Positions 1 to 9,236 of a stretch of 17,680 nt of DNA are shown here, piece by piece. The notes under the pieces are model-generated. The model did not search any database. It was not told the origin of the DNA and saw only the letters and a program-made list of their open reading frames with translations. Origin of the DNA: Carex sylvatica (lineage: Eukaryota > Streptophyta > Magnoliopsida > Poales > Cyperaceae); the NCBI GenBank assembly GCA_964058845.1, contig CAXKVR010000923.1:1-17680 (forward strand). The letters run 5' to 3'. Both the position numbers and the translations under genes were made by a program. Every line of letters begins with the position of its first letter. Position 1 is the stretch's first letter.

Positions 1-751
1 AGAAGATTTTTGAGACGGGATTAGGGGTGCACAAGAAGCTCACGACTCAAAGCTTAGTTCAGAATTAATTTGGATTCAACTCGCTAATAACTTAAGTCAA
101 AACTGACTCGAGTTTACTGACTCAGTTGATTTATGAGTCGAATTCAAGTTACCTCCAACTCAGTTGGACTCACACTAAACCCTAATTCATATATTCTGAA
201 TTTTTGCATCCTCAAGTCTTATACCTGTTTTTCACAATCTACTGTATTGCTGCTTGAAACTAAAAAAAAAAAAAACTATCGTTTCTCAAATGACTAAACA
301 TTATATGTTTGGTAATTTTTAATTATGTATTATTTTGGTATTTTTGTAATTTTTTATTATGTATTAGACTATTAGTCATTGTCTCATTATGTACCGCCTT
401 TAATTGTATATTATTTTGATAAACTATGTAATATTTATTTTATTATAATTAAATTAGATTATCTCACTGTGTATTTCATTAGGCAAAAAATTTCAATAGA
501 CAAATGCTTCTCTGACATACATTTAATTAGAATGGTTAATTTCTTATTGATCAGACGGTTCAGATTTCATTCTGATAAATTATTTCTCCATTAATTTTCA
601 TCAGTCTATCCAACGCCGTGACTTGAAGGTTTGGTGTTGTTTAGTCGAAGGTTAAGAATAGCAGTTCTGATTCTTCTGAGAAGAAAGAGCAAGATTTGGA
701 GATCGGGAAGATTGCGGTTAGTGCGATATTACTTAATTTCTTTTACAATTT
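1..751. other. AT-rich non-coding DNA, left edge
   Basis: No supportable gene. The first 180 bases repeat short words of the type GACTC/GAGTC, as often seen in decayed plant transposons, but no termini could be fixed. There is an A run near 261-274 and an AT-rich stretch at 300-480. The short open frame at 379-594 is compositional and has no recognisable motif. Around 600-720 the base composition is more balanced, but no splice-bounded coding segment could be defended. Confidence 0.5.
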
Positions 752-763
752 TCTTCAGGTTTT

Positions 764-1515
764 TTTGACAAGAAAAAGTGGAAGTCTAGCTTCCCTTTTC
801 CATTAAACATATGACACAAGTTGTGTCCGGTTTTACATTTTTTGACAGAATTTAAATGTTTGAAAACTGTAAGAAAGAAAAATGACTAAAGCTAGTTAAA
901 ACAAAGAAGAAAGGAAATAGAAAATGAACTGTAAGTAAACAATAAGTGAATTGCTCCACAGTTAGCTTATTCTCTCTATGAAAGTGAACTTGCCGATGCA
1001 TTGTGTGTGACCTCTGGAAACCAGGTGTTGTATTCTTGTGTGATTTCAGACATTAGAATTCCCGGCGGCTTTGACTCATCTCTGAATACTCTTCTGCATC
1101 TCTCTCTCCATATGATGAAACATATTGTAGTAGTGATTTGTCTGACCCTTTTGTGATTTGAATGCAGTATTGCTCGTCTAAAATTGTAGTTGTACGGGTA
1201 TTGGCCTGCACACCTTCTTCTAACTTGTTGATACACTCTTTCCATGTAAGGGCAGAATTGGAAGATATGTCTTACTGATTCACAGTTTTTTCTACACAGG
1301 TAGCACATATTGGGTATTATCCATCCTTTTGTCCTCAAGTTATCCATTGTGAGTATGCGATTTTTAAGCATCAGCCAAGTAAAAATTTGCACCCTTGTCG
1401 GCACCTTGATTTCCCAAATTCTATGCATTTGGTTAGCTATCTGTGGTCCCTGGTTCATTACTCTGTAAAAGGAAGCAACTGTATAATTCCCTTCCTTTTC
1501 CCATCTCCATATGGG
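764..1515 (-). mobile_element. 5'-truncated L1-type LINE insertion with target-site duplication
   Basis: The element reads on the minus strand. Its left (3') end is a short poly-A (T run at 760-766 on the plus strand), and its right end starts abruptly inside the coding region. Both sides carry the same 12 bases, TCTTCAGGTTTT, at 752-763 and 1516-1527. This is a perfect target-site duplication of the kind made by target-primed reverse transcription. The body holds the last part of an L1 second open reading frame and a 3' untranslated region of about 210 bp. The 5' truncation is typical of LINE copies. The exact left edge is ambiguous by up to four bases because the poly-A merges with the duplicated T run. 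Confidence 0.85.
976..1515 (-). pseudogene. LINE ORF2 C-terminal fragment (zf-RVT zinc-binding domain)
   Basis: This minus-strand frame is open to a stop at 976. It begins as PIWRWEKEGNYTVASFYRV and continues with IWEIKVPTRVQIFTWLMLKN, the pattern of the zinc-binding domain that follows reverse transcriptase in plant L1 elements (zf-RVT: W-x-W-x5-G-x-[FY]-T-V, then W-x-x-x-[VI]-P-x-[KR]-[VI]-x-x-F-x-W). The zinc ligands follow as CYLCRKNCES, then RHIFQFC (C-x2-C, H, C). About 180 codons remain; the endonuclease and reverse transcriptase parts are missing because of 5' truncation. The upstream TGA at 1519-1521 lies in the target duplication, not in the element, so this copy has no internal stop. 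It cannot transpose alone and is not expected to be expressed. Confidence 0.85.
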
Positions 1516-1527
1516 TCTTCAGGTTTT

Positions 1528-1996
1528 AATTAAGTCCTAAATTTTGTTACCCTATAAACCTGTTATGGCGTAGGGAATTTTAATCCAATACGATATTGTT
1601 TGTTCAGTTCATTTTGTGCCTCAATTATCTCACCCCTTGAAAGCAAGTGCTGCCAAATCTTTTGTCAGAAGCCCCTTATATTTATATATAGGTGCTCACA
1701 TGCGTGGTATTCTATCTTTTTGGATAATAACATTTGTTGTGCTTATAGCACATTTTGACCCTTAATTAGGATAGCTGAAGCTAGAAATTAAATATCATCA
1801 ACTGGAATGTTTTCCAATTGAAGCGCTGCATAAATTCTGGCCTTTAATTTTCTTTCTGGTTGCAAGCAATTGTTGAACGAGGAAAACAGGGACCCAAAAG
1901 TATAGAACTAAACAGACTCATAATGAAACATATTTTCTTTCGGTTGTAAAATGTGAACCATTGTGTTGTCCTTGCAATTGCTCTCTCTCTATTCAG
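1528..1996. other. Non-coding stretch between LINE and CAP fragment
   Basis: No gene is supported here. The last 40 bases (about 1957-1996) are pyrimidine-rich and end in TCTATTCAG, a good 3' splice acceptor for the CAP-like exon that follows, so at least the right part looks like an old CAP intron into which the LINE may have inserted. A minus-strand open stretch near 1600-1670 has no recognised motif. Confidence 0.45.
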
Positions 1997-2260
1997 GTAC
2001 TTGCGGAATATAGGAACTCAAATCCAGATCATGTAGAGTGGTCAAAGGTAGGCACTGAAGGAACTATATATATATATGTCCCCAGCTTGAGGGACTATCG
2101 ATCTCAAGAAGAATTATCCTCTTGGTCCTATATATGTGCGGCCCCACTGGCAGTGCGGCTGCACCTAAAGCACCAGCTCCAACCCCCAACCCAACTACTA
2201 CAATTGCATCTGCAACTAAGGCACCGGCCCCACCACCACCACCTCCAAAGTCTATGTTAG
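1997..2260 (+). pseudogene. CAP1: Cyclase-associated protein (CAP) gene fragment, frameshifted
   Basis: After an acceptor ending at 1996, the frame reads VLAEYRNSNPDHVEWSK (1997-2047), which I recognise as plant adenylyl cyclase-associated protein, an actin-monomer-recycling factor. The next family segment is present but broken: GTAG (2048-2051) is inserted, then ALKELY, an ATATAT-type expansion near 2067-2078, VPSLRDY, a disturbed patch, KKNYPLGPI, and in another frame CGPTGSAAAPKAPAPTPN and a run of six prolines at 2230-2250. This order, the end of the N-terminal domain followed by the proline-rich linker, matches CAP. The C-terminal actin-binding beta-sheet domain and most of the N-terminal domain are absent. 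Because an intron acceptor is kept, this is a DNA-level copy and not a processed pseudogene. Recognition is from family memory; a protein search would settle it. Confidence 0.72.
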
Positions 2261-2288
2261 AGAAATATATTTTTGATAATTACTTGTA

Positions 2289-2398
2289 TGTACTTCATTG
2301 GACACCTCAGTAAGATCAGCATATGCAGGGTATTTTATCTCTGTTGACAATGATTAATCAAACTTCAAGCATTCTGGTATATTATTTCTATAACATTA
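2289..2398 (+). repeat. Direct repeat, copy A (partner 4898-5013)
   Basis: Starts TGTACTTCATTGG and ends near TAACATTA. Aligned by eye to 4898-5013 it shows long identical runs (for example GCATATGCAGGGTATTTTA and CTTCAAGCATTCTGGTATA) with about a dozen substitutions and one 6-7 bp indel. It lies directly 3' of the CAP fragment. It lacks the TG...CA ends and primer-binding site expected of an LTR. Confidence 0.85.
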
Positions 2399-2788
2399 GG
2401 TGTAATTCCATTTCCAAGGAGAATTACATAACCCTTTAATCCTCTATCTTCCCCCGTTTATTAGAATTGGATGGTTGAGATTAAAAATAAAGAATATATT
2501 AATTAATTTATTACTCCTTTCTTTCTCCCAGCGCTGCTCCTTTCTTGCCCATATTTCAATAGTCAGTGCCGTTTTTCATTTCCCAGTCTCTCTCTCTCCC
2601 TCGCAATTTCAGCCGCCGCAATGGTACCCTCCTTTCTTTCTCCCTCACTTTGTGTGCATGTATTTGCTTGTTGTCACTACTACATTTGCTTGTTGTTTAA
2701 AATACTTTGTTGACTGCTAAACGTGGTGTAATTTGCTTGTTGTTGTTACATTTATATTTGTTTGTTGTTCAATGCATGTGCTGATACA

Positions 2789-2810
2789 GTACCATTGTCG
2801 TCAATGGTAC
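2789..2810. repeat. Perfect 9-bp stem hairpin
   Basis: GTACCATTG (2789-2797), loop TCGT, then CAATGGTAC (2802-2810). It lies in a patch with repeated GTTGTTCAATGCA words at 2764-2776 and 2828-2840. Function unknown. Confidence 0.7.
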
Positions 2811-2939
2811 GTGGTACAGTACCGCTGTTGTTCAATGCAGTTAAGTTCAATGTATGTAATTTAAATGTGTTGATATAGAAAACATCTTATTACATGGGAG
2901 GATTTAAGTTCAATATTTAATGGTTTACAAGATAGTTAG

Positions 2940-2969
2940 TAGCACTGGAGCACAAATGAACCAGTGCTA
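2940..2969. repeat. Perfect 9-bp stem hairpin
   Basis: TAGCACTGG (2940-2948) pairs with CCAGTGCTA (2961-2969) across a 12-base loop. A related word, TAGCACCAGTGC, occurs near 3520, so this could be one end of a decayed foldback element of about 600 bp, but the opposite end does not pair well. Confidence 0.6.
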
Positions 2970-3223
2970 TGATAGCACAAGCATGAAGATGTATTTGCAC
3001 AAATCTTTAATTATAACTCAGCATAACTCAAATAGAATAACAGATTTGCACCTTGATGTTAAAAGTTACAGATATTAAATTATAAATCATATATCTAACC
3101 TCAATATTGGTGTTGTATGTGCCCCTAAGTTCTTTCGTTTGCATTGAGATGCTTTTGTGCAACAGAGAGTGAGCCAATTTCACCCATATACAACTTCATA
3201 TACCGTCAATGCCAAATCTTGAT

Positions 3224-3305
3224 CTTAATCAACTTCTAAGAAACTAAAGAAACATAAACCATGGTACAGTAAACAATGTGACCTTAATCAACTTCTAAGA
3301 AACTA
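3224..3305 (+). repeat. Pair of perfect 23-bp direct repeats
   Basis: The same 23 bases, beginning CTTAATCAACTTC and ending AAACTA, occur at 3224-3246 and 3283-3305 with 36 bases between them. This looks like a local duplication. Confidence 0.75.
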
Positions 3306-4897
3306 TAATAACAGTAGATAGATGATCAATCTTGATTTTTATTTATTTCTTTTTGTGTAATTCTACAATGTTATATTACATATCAGTATTTATAACCAAC
3401 ACAATGACTTACTCATCTTCTAATTACATTACGTTATGCATGTAATTACATTATGTTATGACCTAACTATATCTCTAACAACATCAGCTATCCTATAACA
3501 GCATGCTAACTAAAACCCATAGCACCAGTGCGCCTGTACTATTGTTTTGTGCTCAGCTCATATCATTTAATAATCATATTGCACAATTATAAAAATGGTA
3601 AAAAAAAACCACCGTTAATTTTCTTCTTATGATGTTTTTTTTATTAAAAAATAATTAATAGAGGAGCAGTAAAATGGGAGAGAGTTTTGTTATAACTTTT
3701 AAACACTTCCCCTTGTAAATTAACCTAAATTTTTATTAATATCCTCTATTAAAAAAAAATCAGAGATGCCCTCAAGTTTTTTTTTAATGTCTCAACTGTC
3801 AGAATTTCTGACGGTTTACGGTAGTACATAATCACAAAGATTCCTGATTTTTTTATTGTAGCACAGAATTGCCAAGATTACTGACGGTTGCTACAGTGTT
3901 TTTTTGGGAGTTATTCTGAGTTAATGTAATTTTATCTTACATTAATATTGTTTTTATTAATTCCGGTACTCAATTATTTCTATTATTTCATGCCATTTGT
4001 AAGTCAACACATTTTAATGTTCTCTCCTCAGAAGTCATAATGAGGCATCTCATTTCATGGTATTATTATTGGTCTTCTAATAGTATTCATAAAGACATCG
4101 ATAATGCCGGTAATTGTGGTAAATTTTGAGGTTTCCCTCTGATGTGCATGGTATTATCCATAGTAGGAATTATCGGTATCGGCCGATTCGGATCAAAAAA
4201 TCGGACTTTTTGGCCAGAAACTTGTTTTACACTAAAAAATAGGAAAAAATTGATAAAAAAAATTAATTTGTCAATAATTCATGTTTAGATAAATGATTAC
4301 AATCAAATAATCCACTAATAAAATATAATACAAGCATTAAAACTATAAACTCACTCTTTCACTGCGAGAAACTATATTGTGCTGGCTGGATCACTTCTTC
4401 GTCGTTTGTATTATGATAAAAATTGAGATATTATTGTCCGGAACAAAAAAAAAAAAGACATTGTAGAACCAAATGAAAGATTATTAATATCTTTAATCAC
4501 GGGTTCATATCTCTCTATTTCAGCATAGTTGATACTTGATACTCTATTTAATCAATGAATATGATGAGTTTTCAGCATGTGCATAGTTTATACTCTATTT
4601 AATTAATCACGGGTTCAAGTTTTCAGACGAATAATGACCAGAATCGGACCAAAATAGCAGAAATTGGACGAAAAACAGAAAATCTGCATAAATGCCGATA
4701 CAGTTCAGGCCCTGAACTTCAGGCAAACGCAGTAAAATCTCCATTCAGGGTAAAGATGGTGAACTCTCTACCTCTGCAGGGACTAAAAACAATATTTATA
4801 TCAAGGTTCTTTCCCATGATTTCCTGCATTGTATAACTCGGGATGTATCATGTTGTGCACACAAAATGTTTGATGAAATGTCCAGCTGACGGTTTTG

Positions 4898-5013
4898 TGT
4901 ACTTCATTGGAAACCTCATTAAGATAAGGCTAAGCATATGCAGGGTATTTTATCTCTGCTGAATATGATTAATGAAACTTCAAGCATTCTGGTATATTAT
5001 TTCTGTAGCATTA
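4898..5013 (+). repeat. Direct repeat, copy B (partner 2289-2398)
   Basis: Second copy of the block that follows the CAP fragment, again starting TGTACTTCATTGG, in the same orientation 2.6 kb away, and carrying an extra 6-7 bases near 4927. It ends just short of the laccase poly-A signal, so the laccase 3' flank is built partly of duplicated sequence. Confidence 0.85.
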
Positions 5014-5037
5014 TTTAGTACAAAGCGCTTAATTTAA

Positions 5038-5043
5038 TTTATT
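5038..5043 (-). terminator. AATAAA polyadenylation signal of the laccase gene
   Basis: TTTATT on the plus strand is AATAAA on the minus strand, about 106 bases beyond the laccase stop codon and in an AT-rich setting. Plant poly-A signals are loose, so another nearby site may be used. Confidence 0.5.
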
Positions 5044-5148
5044 CAAATTTTAATCCAATCCGACATATTACGATAATTGCTTCTTTCTAAACTACTTAGA
5101 TTTCTTCTGTGAGGTGTCCTGGCAAGGTTGGCTGCTCAAAAGTCAAAA

Positions 5149-8100
5149 CTACCCTCTAGATGGGGCCACACAAGGAGGCATGTACGGAGGTGGGGGCAAC
5201 AAGCTTGTCGATGGACTCGGTCCATTCTTTACTAAAAACACCGCTTCCATTCCCCATATCATGTGCCTCTCCAAATGGCAATGCAAAAACCAAACACCTG
5301 AAATTAACCAAGTTAGAGTTTCAGAAAAGTTCAAACTTTTACGCTTCAGCACCAGGTAGCATCTGTAACTTTTAATTCTCTAAAATCAATCTCATTTAAG
5401 AGTTGCATGTGCAGCGGAGACATGGCGCTTTCTGTTCATAGGTGGTATATAGTACCAATATAATTTTAGAAAAATTATTTACTTTCATTATACCTAACAA
5501 ACTCGGTGAAATATATTCTGTTCATACGGCCAAGGAAGCAGTAGGCTGAAATTGCTACTGGTAGTCTGGTACCACCTTGGTACCAGGTACCAGTTCAAGA
5601 TGCTGACATGGCTGAGGCAAGTGTGCATTTACAGAGAGAGATGTTTTTAGAGGAAGTTTACATAGAATAGTCACTTTGTAAAGGTTCTTTAGTATAAATT
5701 AGCCTTTTTGTCAAAAAATATTTACTGTTCAAATATAATTTATGCAAATTATTTGCTTAGCAATTAAGTAGCATCAGCTAGGCACATACCGGGGTTGTGT
5801 GCTGAAAATCTTATTGCTACCCAACCATTCCTTGGTACCCCAATTGTGTTCTTTAATGGCGGATTCATCAAATTATATCTCAATGGATCCGTTGTCGCAT
5901 TGAAATTCCCAAGGCCCCATCCTACCACATAGAAGCTATAGCCATGGATGTGCATCGGATGTGCCTCACCTCCAAAAAGTGATGTACCTTGGTACAGCAC
6001 CTCTACTGTCTCATTATAATTCAAAACCTTAACTTCTGTTCCTCTTCTTGTAAAAGGACTCTCGGTCTGATTTTCTGCAGTGAAGTCAAAGAAGACTGGG
6101 GGGTTGTCTGGAAACTGGGTCCCATACACACCACTGATTCTCTTCCAGTATGCCTCAAGTATGGAAATAGTGGGGTCGTCAAAGCTGATGTTGTTTGCGC
6201 TGGTTGCGAGTCTTGTCCCGTTACAAACTTGTTGTTCACAAGGTAGCACATTTAATGACAAAGTCATAAGAATTCGACGGTCGATTTCGGTAGGGACCTG
6301 TAAAGCTTGCTTGCAACTAATTAGATAAATGTTTTTCATACAAAAAACAGTTTGAGAACGTAGGTTTCAGATAGTTGTTGTTAATTACATTTTTATTCAT
6401 GTTTTAGTTGTCTTGATCGTTATTTGGAATTTATAACCATTCCAGTAATATCATATTGCAAAACCTATACTACATCATGATATTACCTCTTGCAAAACCT
6501 TTCAGTTCCCGAAGTACAAATATGTAGATTTGTCAAGTGGATATTGATGAGAGCATACTTTCTAAAAGCCCAGTTGAAATGTTTTGAACTTCTTTTAAAA
6601 CCTAAAATTTCACTTTTTGAGAAAATAATATGTAGTTCGTACCTTGATAAGATGGTCCCCATCTAACAGTCCTCGTATGGAAAAAGTGAAATTTGTCGAT
6701 GCATTTGTATCATTGTAGTCGGGAAGCAGTGGGAAGATGGGACTGGTTGATGATTGGTTTTCGAAACTGTTAATGTATTCAATAATAGCAGTGGTGGTTG
6801 TGTTGTCAATAAGGTTTATGTTTAGTGGTTCAAAGGGTCGTGCTGCCATGTAGTAACGATTTTCGGGAGATTGATTCGCTTCCAATAGAAAATCCATCGT
6901 CTCTCCTGGATATATCACGATGTAGTCACTTGTGAGTGGCTCTGTATAGATCCCATCAGACCCAACCAGGGTTAGGTTGTGGTTGGCGACAGAAAGGAAG
7001 AGACCAGCGGTCATGTCGGCGTTTATCATGCGTAGGAGGTAAGTTTTTCCATATTCTACTTGTATTTTGTAGGTATCTGCAACAGGAAAAGATCGAATGC
7101 AAGCCTTTAATTTACAGGTTGTCCTTGTTTTGCAAAATATATACATTTATGTTTTTAACCAACTAATGCAATCAGTTGGCAAGTCAAATTAGCTCAAAAT
7201 GACATATTATTTTTGCAAACAATAGAAAGCTAATCATGGAGCGAACTTATATCAAATGTATTTTATTTTCCTTATCACACGACTAGCCAGATTTTTAGCA
7301 TAATTATCAGTTGTCTTTATGAAATCTATAAGTTAATTGAGGTAATAATTATATGATATTTATTGTGAATGACATCCATCTATGAGAGAATCAGAAAGAG
7401 TAAAAGAGAGACCATTTGAAGAGCAATTGTAGAGGTCACCGGGTTGGCCATTGATGGTGTAAGCATCAGAATTTTGAAAACCACCCCCAGTATCCAGTGC
7501 TCTCTCCAAGACTTCGATCACATCTTCATTCCACCACTCTCCTACAATAACATTTTTTTTTAAATTCATTTGTATTCTAAGAAAATAAATTATTATTGTT
7601 TCACTACATCTGTTTTCATTGTGATTATTAATTAGTAAATCCAATACAAAGATACATCATTGTTAGTTTTGGCAAACTGAATTTTTGCTTCTTATATCAA
7701 ATAGAGGGTTAAAATGCCTCGTGTCTTTCATGCCTCGCATTCTTTATCTCCCTTTTCAAAGTCAAAATGGTCATTCCGGACTGCTCAACATGAGCTCCAT
7801 ATTAAAATATGTGACCAAATTTTATATTTTTTGAAAAAAATTTACTATCTTTTTAGATAGATAAATAATCACTGTTTATGGACCATCCAAAAACAGTGAT
7901 TTTGTACCTATTTACAAACATAGTAAAAAAAGTTTCATAAAATATAAAATTTGGTTTTCATAGCACATTTTAATATAGAGATCATGTTGAGATGTTAGAA
8001 TTGACTGTTTGGACTTTGAAAACAGAGATAAAAGATGTGAGGCTATCCTGAAGCACGAAAGACACGAGGCATTTTAACCCTCCTCAAATGGTAAAAATAT

Positions 8101-9165
8101 CAAATATTATGTATCAGTTGTAAAACAACGGTGATATAGTTTCCTTTGTTATGACCATATATGTTTTTCTTAAATTGATTACCCAGGTCCAGAATAATTG
8201 GAATTTAACATATGAATATTAACCTATAAATGAATGATTAGGGGGAAACATATTATTGATACCCATACCAAGAATGACAACGTGCTCTTCATCTGGGGTA
8301 GGGTAGGGGTAAGTGGTGCCAGGTACCGGGTAGATGGCAATGGCACCGTACACAGTTGTCCGCAGAAAATCATTGTGTGCATGCCACCAGAGGGTCCCTT
8401 CCTCTATGCTCAAAATAAGGGTGTAGGTGAATTCATCGCCTGGCATGATCGGGCACTGTGTGATGTATTCTGGCCCATCTGACCATGGATTTCTTGGCTG
8501 CTTCACACCATGCCTGGATTTCAGAGCTCAATATATAAATTATCTAGGTAATTATAATGTTTATGATGCAAAATTGAGCAAAATTTTGGTCAGTATACAC
8601 CTGCCATATTCTGGTAATGAGAGGAGAACTAGTGAGGTAAAAAAAAATGAGATAATGATGCAAAAAGCAGAAATTTTATCACATGTACAAAAATGAAAGA
8701 ATAAAATAGGAGAGTATCACTGGCTTTAATTAAAATTATTTCTGTACCAATGTATAGTCACGTTATTTCTGGCACGGTTGTAGACAGTAACTTGGATAGT
8801 ATCTCCTTTGTATGCGTAGAGTGTGGGGCCCGGGAACTGGCCATTTACTGTCATTATGTTCTTAGTGTGACAGAGCCGAGTATACGGTACATCTTCGACC
8901 TACAAAAAAAAATTTAAATGAATAACAGTTTATAAAGTTAAATTGATTGCACTTCATCTCTCAAGGATTGTAAAATGTAGACTACTATGAACTGTCATTA
9001 TTTACAGGATGCCTGTTTTGGTTACCAGGAAAGATCACATAACTTTCATACATATTTTGCACTTACAATAAAGGTATAGTTACGAGATATGGATTGGACC
9101 AGACCCAAGAAGAGGCCATGAAAGATAAAGAAGAACAAAACAAGAAACAAGAAAGTGTTTTTCAT
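5149..9165 (-). CDS. LAC: Laccase (secreted multicopper oxidase), seven exons
   Basis: Laccases are apoplastic enzymes that oxidise phenolics such as monolignols and flavonoids while reducing oxygen to water. Coding exons, in order: 9067-9165, 8748-8899, 8269-8513, 7413-7541, 6643-7076, 5790-6297, 5149-5297. All junctions are GT-AG and in frame, giving 571 residues. Exons 2-4 are 152, 245 and 129 bp, the usual plant laccase sizes. The ATG at 9163-9165 starts a signal peptide (hydrophobic residues about 4-24, likely cut after VQS). Copper motifs: HWHG (about 83-86, restored by splicing through the Trp codon), WHAH (127-130), HPMHIHG (466-472), HCHLERH (528-534). The type-1 axial position (539) is Met. 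Many N-x-S/T sites suggest glycosylation. SFYVVGWG and the PPPPYMPPC tail resemble the LAC14/LAC15 (TT10) clade, whose members act in flavonoid or lignin oxidation; substrate is inferred only. Exons 5 and 6, commonly one exon, are split here, and six residues (VAPSRG) follow the usual terminal Cys. No disabling change was seen. Confidence 0.95.
5566..5586. repeat. Tight hairpin with GGTACC sites in laccase intron 6
   Basis: CTGGTACCA (5566-5574), loop CCT, TGGTACCAG (5578-5586): a perfect 9-bp stem, followed at once by another GGTACCAG. Three GGTACC words fall within about 25 bases. It lies in the last intron (5298-5789), well away from the splice sites. Confidence 0.75.
7703..8083. mobile_element. 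Foldback MITE (copy A) inside laccase intron 3
   Basis: The two ends are inverted copies: GGGTTAAAATGCCTCGTGTC at the left (from 7707) and its complement at 8057-8080, a perfect match of 24 bases. TCAAAT flanks both sides (7697-7702 and 8084-8089) as a likely target-site duplication. Almost the whole element folds back, with inner arms carrying the shared family core (CCATATTAAAATATGTGACC and ACCAAATTTTATATTTTTTG near 7798-7835, inverted near 7935-7975). No coding capacity. It makes up more than half of the 727-bp intron. Confidence 0.88.
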
Positions 9166-9236
9166 GCTTCTTTCACAACAGAACAGAGGAGAGAAGAAAT
9201 GGCCACTAAAGGTTTATGCCAGTACTCATATATGAT

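Larger units (their letters stand above)
2399..4740. other. Long non-coding stretch with small hairpins and short repeats
   Basis: No gene is supported in 2.3 kb. Visible structure: a pyrimidine-rich leader-like patch ending GCCGCCGCAATG|GTACC at about 2560-2630, which resembles a 5' UTR and start but has no following coding exon; recurring ATTTGCTTGTTGT words at 2667-2765; perfect hairpins at 2789-2810 and 2940-2969; a 23-bp direct repeat (3224-3246 and 3283-3305); an 18-bp near-tandem pair (3421-3438 and 3443-3460); palindromes near 3798-3812 and 3857-3895; and AATCACGGGTTCA repeated at 4495 and 4605. These look like remnants of decayed transposons; no complete element could be bounded. Confidence 0.5.

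Noticed and set aside
379..594. 71-codon plus-strand frame near the left edge
   Set aside because: AT-rich composition (Ile, Phe, Tyr, Leu), no motif, no splice or start context.
2941..3560. A complete 600-bp MITE suggested by TAGCAC-type words at both sides
   Set aside because: The ends do not pair beyond a few bases and no target duplication was found.
2289..5013. LTR retrotransposon bounded by the 110-bp direct repeats
   Set aside because: The repeats lack TG...CA ends, a primer-binding site and a polypurine tract, and no gag or pol coding lies between them.
5114..5375. Plus-strand open frames overlapping the laccase 3' end
   Set aside because: They are antisense shadows of exon 7, with no homology or own signals.
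5764..5788. Apparent premature end of the laccase after NPG (MCLADAT and stop)
   Set aside because: This is read-through into intron 6. The donor at 5789 joins to the exon at 5297, giving [12 protein letters not shown].
5989..6328. Plus-strand open frames at the laccase sixth exon
   Set aside because: They are antisense to a conserved laccase exon and reflect its codon use.
8719..8752. Apparent loss of the first copper motif: exon 2 read through gives HWYR, not HWHG, then a stop
   Set aside because: GTACAG at 8742-8747 is a splice donor inside the Trp codon. Joining to the acceptor before 8513 restores HWHGVKQP in frame and gives the standard 152-bp exon.
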